From Streptomyces drozdowiczii (GTDB lineage Bacteria; Actinomycetota; Actinomycetes; Streptomycetales; Streptomycetaceae): a stretch of 64,000 bases of DNA. Position numbers and translations under genes: made by a program. The stretch lies in the NCBI RefSeq assembly GCF_026167665.1, contig NZ_CP098740.1, positions 7,130,001 through 7,194,000 on the forward strand. Reading direction: 5' to 3'. The notes under the pieces were generated by a model. That model did no database searches, was not told where the DNA came from, and saw nothing but the letters and a program-made list of their open reading frames with translations. Positions 23,950 to 31,324 of this stretch are shown here, in pieces (positions within the stretch are counted from its first letter, which is position 1; each line of letters opens with the position of its first letter).

Positions 23950-24786
23950 TCAACTCCTTGTTCGGATAGGGGTATTGGCCGTACTTGTCTCGTCCGGTCC
24001 GGGCTGGAGCGACCGGACGAAGTCGCGCAGTGCCGTGGTGACGGAACCCTCCTCGTCGAGGGCCTGCTCCACGCGCGCCACGCCCGCGGAACCGACGATC
24101 GCTGCGTCGGCCCCGCTCGCGGCGACCGCCGCGACGTGGCTGCGCGTACTGACCCCGAAGCCGACGGCGATCGGGGAGTTCGTGTGGGCCCGCAGCCCGG
24201 CGACGACCGGGGCGAGCGCGGCGTGCCCGGCGGGCGGCGCGGTGCCGCTGCGGCCGTAGTGCGCCACCAGATAGACGTACGCGGAGGACTCGCGGGCGGC
24301 CCGGGCCCGGGTCTCCTCCGGGCTGGTCGGGTAGCAGGTGGTGACGACGGCGGTGCCGGCCGCCTCGGTGGCCTCGCGGTAGGCGTCCCGCAGCCGGGGC
24401 GGCAGGCCGTGCACCAGGAGGCCGTCGGCGCCGGACGCGGTGATGTCCTTGACGGCAGCGCCCAGGTCCCGGTGCTTGAGGGAGTGGCTCCAGTCGGCGA
24501 GCAGCGCGATCCGCAGCCGCCGCAGCCCCGGCCGGACGCGGGCGACGAAGCCGAGGACGTCGTCCAGGCCGGTGCCCCGGTCCAGGGCGCGCCGGGCGGA
24601 GCGGCGTACGACCGGCCCGTCGGTGAAGGAGTCCGGGAAGGGCACCGCCAGTTCGAGGCAGTCGACGCCCTCCTCGTCGAGCATGTGGACGACGTCGGCC
24701 AGCTCGTCCAGCGGCGGGTCGCCCGCGTTGAGGAACAGCGTGAGCCCGGGTCGGCCGGGTCCGCTCCCGGTGAAGAAGTCAGCCAT
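23950..24786 (-). CDS. trpA: Tryptophan-synthase-alpha-like lyase (TrpA family) without TrpB
   Basis: This is a 278-residue TIM barrel. LELAVPFPDSFTDGP aligns with the LELGVPFSDPxADGP signature and keeps both catalytic acids with correct spacing (Glu45 and Asp56; Glu49 and Asp60 in E. coli). VGFGVSTRSHV and GADAAIVGSAGV form the phosphate site. TrpA performs the retro-aldol release of glyceraldehyde 3-phosphate from indole-glycerol phosphate. No trpB is present, so, as in stand-alone indole-glycerol-phosphate lyases (plant BX1), it may release a free heterocycle. It overlaps trpD by 8 bases. Confidence 0.88.
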   Translation of the reverse strand: MADFFTGSGPGRPGLTLFLNAGDPPLDELADVVHMLDEEGVDCLELAVPFPDSFTDGPVVRRSARRALDRGTGLDDVLGFVARVRPGLRRLRIALLADWSHSLKHRDLGAAVKDITASGADGLLVHGLPPRLRDAYREATEAAGTAVVTTCYPTSPEETRARAARESSAYVYLVAHYGRSGTAPPAGHAALAPVVAGLRAHTNSPIAVGFGVSTRSHVAAVAASGADAAIVGSAGVARVEQALDEEGSVTTALRDFVRSLQPGPDETSTANTPIRTRS

Positions 24787-25819
24787 GGCGGACCGCCCCC
24801 GCCGTCGCCGCGGTCCGCCGGGAGCGCAGCCGCTCGACCAGGGCCGCGGCGGCCCCGCTGGTGACGGCGTCGTCCGTGGCGTCGAGCGCGTCGCGCCAGG
24901 TGGTGTGGTGGCCGGCCGCGAGGGCGAGGGCGGCGGCGTTGAGGCGGACGGTGTGGGTGGCCGCCGGATGGGCGCGCCCGGCGAGCACGGCCAGGAAGTG
25001 GTCGACGGCCGCGTCCTTGGGCGCGGGGGCCAGCGCCTCGAAGCCGCCGTCCGCCGGGATCAGCGCGCCGGGCTCCAGGACCTGGTCCTCGCCCCGCGCG
25101 ATGTGCACGGTGTTGCGGGCGAAGCCGAGGAGTTCGTCGGCGCCCCGGTCGTTGCTGGTCAGCCACACCGTACGGCCGGTGACCGTGGCGGCGAGGCGGC
25201 GCAGGTCGTCCAGGGGCATGGTGTGCGAGACCCCGGTGACCTGGGCGGTGACCGGCAGGTCGGCGAGGAGGGGGCCGAGCGCGTTGAGGAAGCGCCCGAA
25301 CGGCTTCATGCTCACCGGTGCGATCAGGCGGGCGAGCCGGGCGAGTTCGACCGGGTAGACGAACGGCCCGGTGAAGGCGATCCCGTCCCGCTCCAGGTGC
25401 TCCTCGGTCTGCTCGTACGAGGAGGTGAGGCGTACCCCGAGGCGTTCGAGGAGGTCCACGGAGCCGAGGCTTGAGGTGTAGGCCCGGGAGCCGGACTTGA
25501 CGACGCGCACACCGGCGGCGGCCGCGACGAAGGCCGCCGCGGTGGAGACATTGAAGGTGGCGGGCCCGCCTCCGGTGCCCACGACGTTGACCGTCGCGGG
25601 CCAGGCGGGCCCGGGGCGCGCGGGGCGCCGTTCCAGGAGGGTGCCGTGCAGGGCGGCCAGCGTCGGGGGGTCGGGGAGCCGGGTGGTCAGCGAGGCCAGC
25701 AGGGCGACGGCCTGCTCCCGGGGGAGCGTGCCGTCGCCGAGCCGGTCCCACAGAGACCGCCAGGTCTCGTGCTCGGCCACCGTGCGCCGCGCCAGCAGGC
25801 CGGTGAGCGCGTCGTGCAT
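24779..25819 (-). CDS. trpD: Anthranilate-phosphoribosyltransferase-like enzyme (TrpD family), altered substrate side
   Basis: A 346-residue class-III-type phosphoribosyltransferase. VVGTGGGPATFNVSTAAAFVAAAAG is the PRPP-binding GTGGD...NIST region and SSLGSVDLLERLG follows as usual. Differences from biosynthetic TrpD are visible: GTGGD reads GTGGG, the anthranilate-side KHGNR reads KSGSR, and the metal-binding GxDE segment reads GEDQ. It probably transfers phosphoribose from PRPP to an amine other than anthranilate. It is the first committed step of a TrpD-TrpF-TrpC-TrpA-like series within one operon. Confidence 0.85.
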   Translation of the reverse strand: MHDALTGLLARRTVAEHETWRSLWDRLGDGTLPREQAVALLASLTTRLPDPPTLAALHGTLLERRPARPGPAWPATVNVVGTGGGPATFNVSTAAAFVAAAAGVRVVKSGSRAYTSSLGSVDLLERLGVRLTSSYEQTEEHLERDGIAFTGPFVYPVELARLARLIAPVSMKPFGRFLNALGPLLADLPVTAQVTGVSHTMPLDDLRRLAATVTGRTVWLTSNDRGADELLGFARNTVHIARGEDQVLEPGALIPADGGFEALAPAPKDAAVDHFLAVLAGRAHPAATHTVRLNAAALALAAGHHTTWRDALDATDDAVTSGAAAALVERLRSRRTAATAGAVRHG

Positions 25820-25821
25820 GG

Positions 25822-26079
25822 CTAGCCGTTCACCTCCTGGCGGGCGCCGGCGACGAAGGTGTCGATGGCGGTGACGCTGCGGAAGTTGTTGGGGTCGAGG
25901 TCCGTGTCGTCCACGGCGAGGCCGAAGCGGTCCTCCACCCAGGCGATCAGCTTGAGCAGGCCGAGCGAGTCGATGGCTCCGCTCGACAGGAGGTCCTGGT
26001 CGTCGGCGAGTTCGTCCTGCGTGAGGTCCGGCAGGAACTCCTCGATCAGGAACTGCTTGATGGTGGCCGTGTTGCTCAT
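25822..26079 (-). CDS. Discrete acyl/peptidyl carrier protein
   Basis: An 85-residue carrier protein with the phosphopantetheine attachment site GAIDSLGLLKLI (Ser38). The C-terminal half (NNFRSVTAIDTFV) resembles the stand-alone PCPs of pyrrole pathways (PltL, RedO) more than type II PKS ACPs. The start overlaps the end of the adenylation gene by four bases, indicating that this ligase loads this carrier. Activation would need the Sfp-type transferase at 52657-53487. Confidence 0.9.
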   Translation of the reverse strand: MSNTATIKQFLIEEFLPDLTQDELADDQDLLSSGAIDSLGLLKLIAWVEDRFGLAVDDTDLDPNNFRSVTAIDTFVAGARQEVNG

Positions 26080-27605
26080 GACGTCCTTCCTTCTACGGTG
26101 GTCAGCCGGCGGGAGTGGTCCGGTGCCGGGGACGGTCCGCGCAGCCGGTCGAGCGCGGTGCGGTCGACCTTTCCGGTGGCGGTCTTGGGCAGCGGTTCAT
26201 CGGTGATCCGCAGAACACCGGGAACGGCGGCCCGTGGCAGGGCGCGGGCGCAGTGTTCCTTCAGGAGCAGGCTGTTGAGCCCGCTGCCGGGTGCGCGCCG
26301 CACCCCGGCGACGAGCCGTTTGCCGGTGAGCGGGTCGGGCTGCGCGGCGACCCCGGCCTCCAGGACGGCGGGGTGGCTGAGCAGCACCTGCTCGATCTCG
26401 GCGGTGTTGACGGCGACGCCGCGCACCTTGACCTGGAAGTCGCTGCGTCCGGTCAGATACAGCAGCCCGTCGGCGTCGCGCCGTACGAGGTCGCCGGTGC
26501 GGAACCAGGTGCCGTCGTCGTGGCCGAGCGGGTGGCCGGTGAACCGGTCCCGGCTGCGGGCCGGGTCGAGGTAGCCGGCGGTCTGGAAGGGCGTCCTGAC
26601 GTGCAGCTCGCCGGCGCCGGGCCCGGTGACCTCCTGGCCGTCGGCGTCCAGGACGAGGACGGAGACCCCGGGGAGCGGGGTGCCGATGGGCAGCGGGCCG
26701 AAGACGGTGGCCGTGGTGTCGACGTCGTACGTGAAGCTGTCGTTGGTCTCCGTGCAGCCGTAGATGTTGGTGAGGCGGGCGGCGGGCAGGACGTCGCGCA
26801 GCTCGGCCAGGGTGCGTTCGGGCAGGACGTCGCCGGTGAAGGCGGCCCGGCGCACCGACGGCAGCAGCACACCGGCCCGGCGGGCGGCGTCCAGCACGAG
26901 CCGGTAGAACATCGGCACGGCCTGGACGATCTCGACGTCGTGCCGGAGCAGCAGGTCGAGCAGATGGCGTCCGTCGACGGCCTTGTCCGGGTCCACGAGG
27001 ACGACCCGGCCGCCGTGCGCGAGGGTCGTCCACACGTCGAGGAAGCACAGGTCGAAGTTGAGCGGCGCGTAGTTGAGGACGGTGGTGCCCGGCGCGACGG
27101 CGAAGGCCGGCCCGGCCCAGGCCACGAACCGGTCCACGGCCCCCTCGTCCAGCGGGACGGTCTTGGGCAGCCCGGTGGAGCCGGACGTGGTGAGCATGAA
27201 GGCGGTACGGGGAGGCACCGGGTACGCCGCCGACCGGGCCGGGACCGGCACACTCCTCGGTTCACCGCCCGGGGCCAGTACGTGCCGGCAGCCGGCCTGC
27301 GCGAACAGCTGGGTCAGCAGTTGCTCGCCGAGGTGCGGGGAGGGCAGCAGGAACGGGCGGTGGGCGAGCAGGCAGCCGAGGACGAGCGCGAGGGCGTCGG
27401 GCGACTTCTCGGCGAGGATGCCGACGGGTTCGCCGGCCGGCAGCCCGAGCAGGGCCAGGCGCTCGCGTTCGCGGCCGGCGCTCTCGTACAGCTCGCGGTA
27501 GCTGGTCTCCTCGCCGTGCCAGACGAGGGCGGGCGCGTCGGGGCGCTCGCGGACCTGGGTGAGGAAGCCGGGGAGCAGTCCGGCGGCGCCGCCCCGGCCG
27601 GTCAT
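26076..27605 (-). CDS. Discrete NRPS-type adenylation enzyme (amino acid:carrier ligase)
   Basis: A 509-residue adenylation enzyme with core motifs in order: TTSGSTGLPKTVPL (A3), NFDLCFLDVW (A4), IYGCTETNDSF (A5), TGDLVRRDADGLLYLTGRSDFQVKVRGVAVNTAEIE (A7-A8) and PKTATGKVDR (A10 lysine). The Asp of the A4 FD pair, which binds an alpha-amino group, is present, favouring an amino acid such as proline over an aryl acid. With the adjacent carrier and ACAD it resembles the PltF/PltL/PltE pyrrole-loading trio. Substrate unproven. Confidence 0.88.
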   Translation of the reverse strand: MTGRGGAAGLLPGFLTQVRERPDAPALVWHGEETSYRELYESAGRERERLALLGLPAGEPVGILAEKSPDALALVLGCLLAHRPFLLPSPHLGEQLLTQLFAQAGCRHVLAPGGEPRSVPVPARSAAYPVPPRTAFMLTTSGSTGLPKTVPLDEGAVDRFVAWAGPAFAVAPGTTVLNYAPLNFDLCFLDVWTTLAHGGRVVLVDPDKAVDGRHLLDLLLRHDVEIVQAVPMFYRLVLDAARRAGVLLPSVRRAAFTGDVLPERTLAELRDVLPAARLTNIYGCTETNDSFTYDVDTTATVFGPLPIGTPLPGVSVLVLDADGQEVTGPGAGELHVRTPFQTAGYLDPARSRDRFTGHPLGHDDGTWFRTGDLVRRDADGLLYLTGRSDFQVKVRGVAVNTAEIEQVLLSHPAVLEAGVAAQPDPLTGKRLVAGVRRAPGSGLNSLLLKEHCARALPRAAVPGVLRITDEPLPKTATGKVDRTALDRLRGPSPAPDHSRRLTTVEGRTS

Positions 27606-28435
27606 GGCCGCCGTCCCGCCAGCCGGGCCCAGCCGCTCTTCACGGCGATGCCCGACGGGGTGCGGCAGGTGAAGCGGACCAGGGTGCGGTCGGCGTCCGG
27701 GGCCAGTTCGATCCGGAGCGGCACGTCCGGGACCACCGGGGCGGAGAACCGCCCGCTGACGGCGAGGACGCGGGTGGCGTCGCCGTCCGCGTACCGGTCG
27801 GCGATCTCCTCGACGGCGAGGGCGAGCACGCTCATCCCGTGCGCGATGACGCTGGGGAAGCCGGCGTCCTTGGCGGCCCGGTCGTCCAGGTGGATCGGGT
27901 TGAGGTCGCCGGAGGCGTGCGCGTAGCCGCGGATCCAGGCGGGGGTGAGCCGGTGCTCGGCGACGGCCGGCTCACCGGCTCCGCCGGAGGGTGCGGGCGC
28001 GGCCGGTGACGGGATCCCGCCGAAGGGCTCGATGGCGGCGGCGCCCATCAGCAGGGCGCTGGTGAGGAGTTCGGCGCGCGGGGTGCCGTCGGCTGCGGTG
28101 AGGCGGGCCCGGACGGCGACGCGGGTGCCCCTCGGTTCGCGGCGGGCGCCGACCACGTCGAGGGCGACGGTGATCTGCTCGCCGGGCAGCAGCGGCTGCT
28201 CGATCAGGATGTCCTGGCCGAGGTGGACGACGGAGACGGGCTCGGGCTCGGCCGCCGCCAGGTCGCGTACGGTCGCGTCGGCGAGGGTGTGCGCGAGGAC
28301 GAAGGCGTGCACCGGGGAGGCGCCGGGTGCCTCGGCCGCGGGCAGGTCCGCGCGGACGGCGGCCCGGAAGGCGGCCACCTCGTCGGCGGTGAGGGTGCGG
28401 ATCGCGGTGCGGGGCCGGGCGGTGGTGGTCGTCAT
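27602..28435 (-). CDS. MaoC-like double-hotdog dehydratase
   Basis: A 277-residue protein with two hotdog halves; the C-terminal one carries the R-hydratase signature YAHASGDLNPIHLDDRAAKDAGFPSVIAHGM (about 170-200), with the catalytic Asp/His pair. The N-terminal half is the degenerate partner, as in eukaryotic-type and FAS1-type hydratases. It would dehydrate a 3-hydroxyacyl thioester or hydrate an enoyl one. It lies between the KS and adenylation genes with 4-base overlaps on both sides, so it belongs to the same pathway. Confidence 0.85.
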   Translation of the reverse strand: MTTTTARPRTAIRTLTADEVAAFRAAVRADLPAAEAPGASPVHAFVLAHTLADATVRDLAAAEPEPVSVVHLGQDILIEQPLLPGEQITVALDVVGARREPRGTRVAVRARLTAADGTPRAELLTSALLMGAAAIEPFGGIPSPAAPAPSGGAGEPAVAEHRLTPAWIRGYAHASGDLNPIHLDDRAAKDAGFPSVIAHGMSVLALAVEEIADRYADGDATRVLAVSGRFSAPVVPDVPLRIELAPDADRTLVRFTCRTPSGIAVKSGWARLAGRRP

Positions 28436-29682
28436 ACCGGCGCCACCACCATGCTCGCGTTGTGGCCGCCGAAGCCGAAGGAGTTCGACAGCGCGGGCCC
28501 CAGGGCGACGGGCCGTGGACTGGTGTGCACCACGTCGATCTCCATTCCTGGCTCCAGGTGTTCGTGGTTGGCGGTGGGCGGCACCTCTCGGGCGCGCATG
28601 GCCTGGACGGCGGCGATGATCTCGACGGCGCCGGCCGCTCCGATGAGGTGGCCGATGACGCCCTTGGAGGCGGTGACCGGCGGCCCGTCGGAGCCGAAGA
28701 CCTTGGCGAGGGCCGTGGCCTCGGCGCGGTCGTTGTGCGGGGTCGAGGTGCCGTGCGCGTTGATGTGCGTGATCTCGTCGGGGGCGAGCCCGGCGGCGGT
28801 GAGCGCGCCGGTCATCGCGGAGACCGCGCCTGCCCCGTCGGCCAGCGGCATCGACAGGTGGTAGGCGTCCGAGGTGGCCGCGTACCCGGCGATCCGGGCG
28901 TAGGTGCGGGCGCCCCGGGCCAGCGCGTCGTCCAGGCGTTCCAGGACGACGAAGCCGGCCCCCTCCCCCATGACGAACCCGTCGCGGTCCCGGTCGAACG
29001 GGCGGGAGGCGCGCGCCGGGTCCTCGTTGCGCCCGGAGACCGCGTTCAGGTTGCCGAAGGCGGCGAGGGTGACCGGGGTCAGGGTGGACTCGCAGCCGCC
29101 CGCGATCGCCACGTCGGCCCGGCCCGACTCCAGGAGCGCGGTGGCGTGCCCGATGGCGTCGACGCCGCTGGCGCAGGTGGTCGCGATGGTGGTCGCGGGA
29201 CCGGTCCAGCCCAGGCGCATGGCGATCTGGGCGGCCGCCGCGTTCGGCATGGTGAGCAGCGGCATCAGCGGGTTGACCCGGTGCGGGCCCACCTCGCTGT
29301 AGTGCGCGGACTCGCGGTCACTGGTGGCGCGGCCGCCCACCGCGTTGCCGACGACGATCGCGGTGCGCCCGGGCTCGGGCACCGGGGCGCCTGCGTCGCG
29401 GTGCGCGGCGAGCGCGGCCGTGGTGCCGTACAGCGCGAAGGGGTCCATGCGCCGGGCGTCCTTGGCGGACACGAGGGCGTCGGGGCCCTGGGTGTCGAGT
29501 CCGCTGACCCGGCAGCCGATCCGGACCCGGTGGCGGGAGAGGTCCAGGTGGTCGAGCGGGGCTGCGGTGGAACGGCCGGCGCGGAGCGCGGCCCACAGGG
29601 CCTCGGGGGTGCACCCCGCCGGGGTGACCACACCGATCCCGGTGATCACCACCGGGGTGCGGTGGGAGGCTGCGGCTGTCAT
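28432..29682 (-). CDS. FabF-like beta-ketoacyl-ACP synthase (KAS II type)
   Basis: A 416-residue elongating ketosynthase with an intact triad: nucleophile Cys170 in ATTCASGVDAIGHA, His in INAHGTSTPHND and His in ASKGVIGHLIGAAGAVE. It is closer to FabF/RedX-type enzymes than to the KS-alpha of the type II PKS at the right end, and no CLF partner is adjacent. Beside an oxoamine synthase and a carrier protein it may condense the carrier-bound starter with malonyl-ACP, as RedX does in prodiginine biosynthesis. The 47-base gap to the upstream gene suggests the same transcript. Confidence 0.9.
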   Translation of the reverse strand: MTAAASHRTPVVITGIGVVTPAGCTPEALWAALRAGRSTAAPLDHLDLSRHRVRIGCRVSGLDTQGPDALVSAKDARRMDPFALYGTTAALAAHRDAGAPVPEPGRTAIVVGNAVGGRATSDRESAHYSEVGPHRVNPLMPLLTMPNAAAAQIAMRLGWTGPATTIATTCASGVDAIGHATALLESGRADVAIAGGCESTLTPVTLAAFGNLNAVSGRNEDPARASRPFDRDRDGFVMGEGAGFVVLERLDDALARGARTYARIAGYAATSDAYHLSMPLADGAGAVSAMTGALTAAGLAPDEITHINAHGTSTPHNDRAEATALAKVFGSDGPPVTASKGVIGHLIGAAGAVEIIAAVQAMRAREVPPTANHEHLEPGMEIDVVHTSPRPVALGPALSNSFGFGGHNASMVVAPV

Positions 29683-29728
29683 CTTCGGTCTCGTCTCCGT
29701 CCGGTGTCCCGGGGCGTGGACCGGCCGG

Positions 29729-30946
29729 TCAGGCCGGGATGATGCCGCACTCGCGGGCGGACTTGATGAAGGCGTCGGCGGCGAAGTCGATGTCCTCGGG
29801 CGTGTGCCGCGCGGTCACCGCGATCCGCAGCCTGGCCAGGTCGTTGGGGACGGCCGGGGTGACCACGGGGATGCCGATGACGCCGTTGCGGCGGCAGGTG
29901 GTGGCCAGGTCGTACGCCTTCTCGTCGGAGCCGGCGATCAGCGGCAGCACCGCGGTCACGCTGTCCTGCGTACGCAGTCCCTGGGCGTTGACCAGGGCGC
30001 GCAGGCGGGCGGACTCGCGCTGGATGTGGGTGACCCGCTCCGGTTCGCGTTGCAGGATGCGCAGGCTCTCCAGGGCGGCCGCGGCCTGGGCCGGGGCGAG
30101 GGCGGCGGAGAAGAGGAACGGCCGGGCGGCGTAGCGCAGGTGGCCGATCAGCTCGGCGGGTCCGGTGACCCAGCCGCCCATGGACGGGATGCCCTTGGAC
30201 AGGGTGCCGAGCTTGATGTCGGCCTTCACCCGGTGGTCGAAGTGCTCCTCGATGCCGCGCCCGGTGGCGCCGATGACGCCGAGCGCGTGGGCCTCGTCCA
30301 CCATGAGCAGCGCGTTGTGCTCGTCGCACACCTTGCGCAGCTCGGGCAGCGGGGCGATGTCGCCGTCCATGGAGTAGACGCTGTCGACGATGACGAGCCG
30401 CACCCCGTCGGGCGAGGCGGCGGCCAGGCGGCGGTCGAGGTGGTCGACGTCGTTGTGCCGGAAGCGGGTGACGGTGGCGCCGGAGAGCCGGCAGCCGTCC
30501 ACGATGGAGGCGTGGTCGTACTTGTCGATGAAGACGGTGTCGCCGGCGCCGACGAGACCGCCCACGGTGCCCACGTTGGCCGCGTAGCCCGAGCTGAAGA
30601 CCATGGACGCCTCGCGGTCCGCGAAGCTCGCGACCTCGGCCTCCAGCTCCTCGTGCAGCGGGATCGTCCCGGCCAGGGCGCGCACGCCGTGGTTGCCGCT
30701 GCCGTAGAGGTCGAGCGCGGCCTTGGCGGCGGCGACGACGCGTTCGTCGCCGCCCAGACCCAGATAGCTGTAGCCGGACATCATCAGCAGCCGTTGTCCG
30801 TCGAGATCGGCGTAGGCGCTGTCCCGCTCGACCGTGTAGGAGACGAAACTGTTGCGGCGCTCCGGCTCGGACTCCAGTGCCGCCACACGCCTGTTCGTGA
30901 CGGCCAGCTTCGGCGCCAGCCGTTCCCAACCTCCGGTTGCGTTCAC
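29729..30946 (-). CDS. Alpha-oxoamine synthase (8-amino-7-oxononanoate synthase/KBL family)
   Basis: A 405-residue fold-type-I PLP enzyme. GSGNHGVRALAGTIPLHEEL, VDEAHALGVIGATGRG (cofactor Asp) and KLGTLSKGIPSMGG (Schiff-base Lys251) are all present. The family condenses an amino acid with an acyl thioester with loss of CO2, giving an alpha-aminoketone. It could act with the KS and carrier of the same operon, as the oxoamine synthase domain does in prodiginine pathways. It is the first gene of the 11-gene core operon, with a SARP-type repeat 73-90 bases upstream. Confidence 0.92.
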   Translation of the reverse strand: MNATGGWERLAPKLAVTNRRVAALESEPERRNSFVSYTVERDSAYADLDGQRLLMMSGYSYLGLGGDERVVAAAKAALDLYGSGNHGVRALAGTIPLHEELEAEVASFADREASMVFSSGYAANVGTVGGLVGAGDTVFIDKYDHASIVDGCRLSGATVTRFRHNDVDHLDRRLAAASPDGVRLVIVDSVYSMDGDIAPLPELRKVCDEHNALLMVDEAHALGVIGATGRGIEEHFDHRVKADIKLGTLSKGIPSMGGWVTGPAELIGHLRYAARPFLFSAALAPAQAAAALESLRILQREPERVTHIQRESARLRALVNAQGLRTQDSVTAVLPLIAGSDEKAYDLATTCRRNGVIGIPVVTPAVPNDLARLRIAVTARHTPEDIDFAADAFIKSARECGIIPA

Positions 30947-31018
30947 AGTGGGTCTCCTCAGGCTGATTCAGTCGGCCGGCGAACGGCCTATTCATGAAAG
31001 GTTTTCTACGCCGCGCTC

Positions 31019-31036
31019 CGCAACGCGGCCGCAACA
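31019..31036 (-). promoter_or_regulatory. Cluster direct repeat TGTTGC-N7-TTGCG before the core operon
   Basis: On the minus strand the sequence is TGTTGCGGCCGCGTTGCG, 73-90 bases upstream of the oxoamine synthase start. TAGAAA begins 10 bases downstream and could be the -10 element. Two TTGC units are 11 bases apart. Confidence 0.7.
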
Positions 31037-31052
31037 AGGGAGCCGGAGCCCT

Positions 31053-31091
31053 TCTCGAATAACGCTCGAAGCCGCTCGGGATTCGCTAGAA
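31053..31091 (+). promoter_or_regulatory. Phased GCTCGA-type heptamer repeats before the SARP gene
   Basis: Plus-strand heptamers TCTCGAA (31053), GCTCGAA (31064), GCTCGGG (31074) and GCTAGAA (31085) are spaced 11, 10 and 11 bases. They resemble the arrays at 16399 and 60600. A likely role is control of the SARP gene itself or of the small ORF downstream. Confidence 0.5.
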
Positions 31092-31125
31092 ATCCCCTGG
31101 TGAATGCATGGAGAAGGGAAGGGAC

Positions 31126-31203
31126 ATGGGCCCGCGATTCAGCGGAACTTGGGCTTCCACTCATTCCCCCGGTATGTTCCCGGGCTCAATTGACACGGCC
31201 TGA
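31126..31203 (+). CDS. Possible 25-residue leader peptide
   Basis: An ATG at 31126 follows a strong purine-rich site (GGGAAGGGA ending 1-2 bases upstream, with GAAGG at better spacing) and opens 25 codons ending in TGA at 31201-31203. It lies between phased repeats and the SARP start, on the same strand. It may be an upstream ORF affecting SARP translation, or chance. No homology can be judged at this length. Confidence 0.25.
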   Translation: MGPRFSGTWASTHSPGMFPGSIDTA

Positions 31204-31324
31204 ACGCCCCTGCGAGGGTCACGTCGACATCACGGGGAATGGCGAGAACTGAACGGCGCAACGCGAAAGCAAGGGCGCCGTGTTCCCCGCTCGGTTCCTG
31301 ATCCGCCGCAGGGGGAGTGTCGAC

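Larger units (their letters stand above)
30947..31324. promoter_or_regulatory. Divergent control region between the core operon and the SARP gene
   Basis: This 378-base region has no long gene. It holds a TGTTGC-N7-TTGCG repeat facing the core operon (31019-31036), a second phased array facing the SARP gene (31053-31091), and a possible 25-codon ORF (31126-31203). A RBS-like GGGGGA lies about 8 bases before the proposed SARP start. No strong terminator-like hairpin was seen. Confidence 0.7.

Noticed and set aside
20927..25819. Primary tryptophan biosynthesis operon
   Set aside because: trpE/trpG and trpB are missing, active-site residues are changed, and the neighbours are carrier-protein enzymes.
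22392..30946. A prodiginine cluster (RedM/O/W/X/N-like set)
   Set aside because: No Rieske oxygenase, no RedH-type condensing enzyme and no RedL-like PKS; the trp-like genes and minimal type II PKS do not belong to that pathway.
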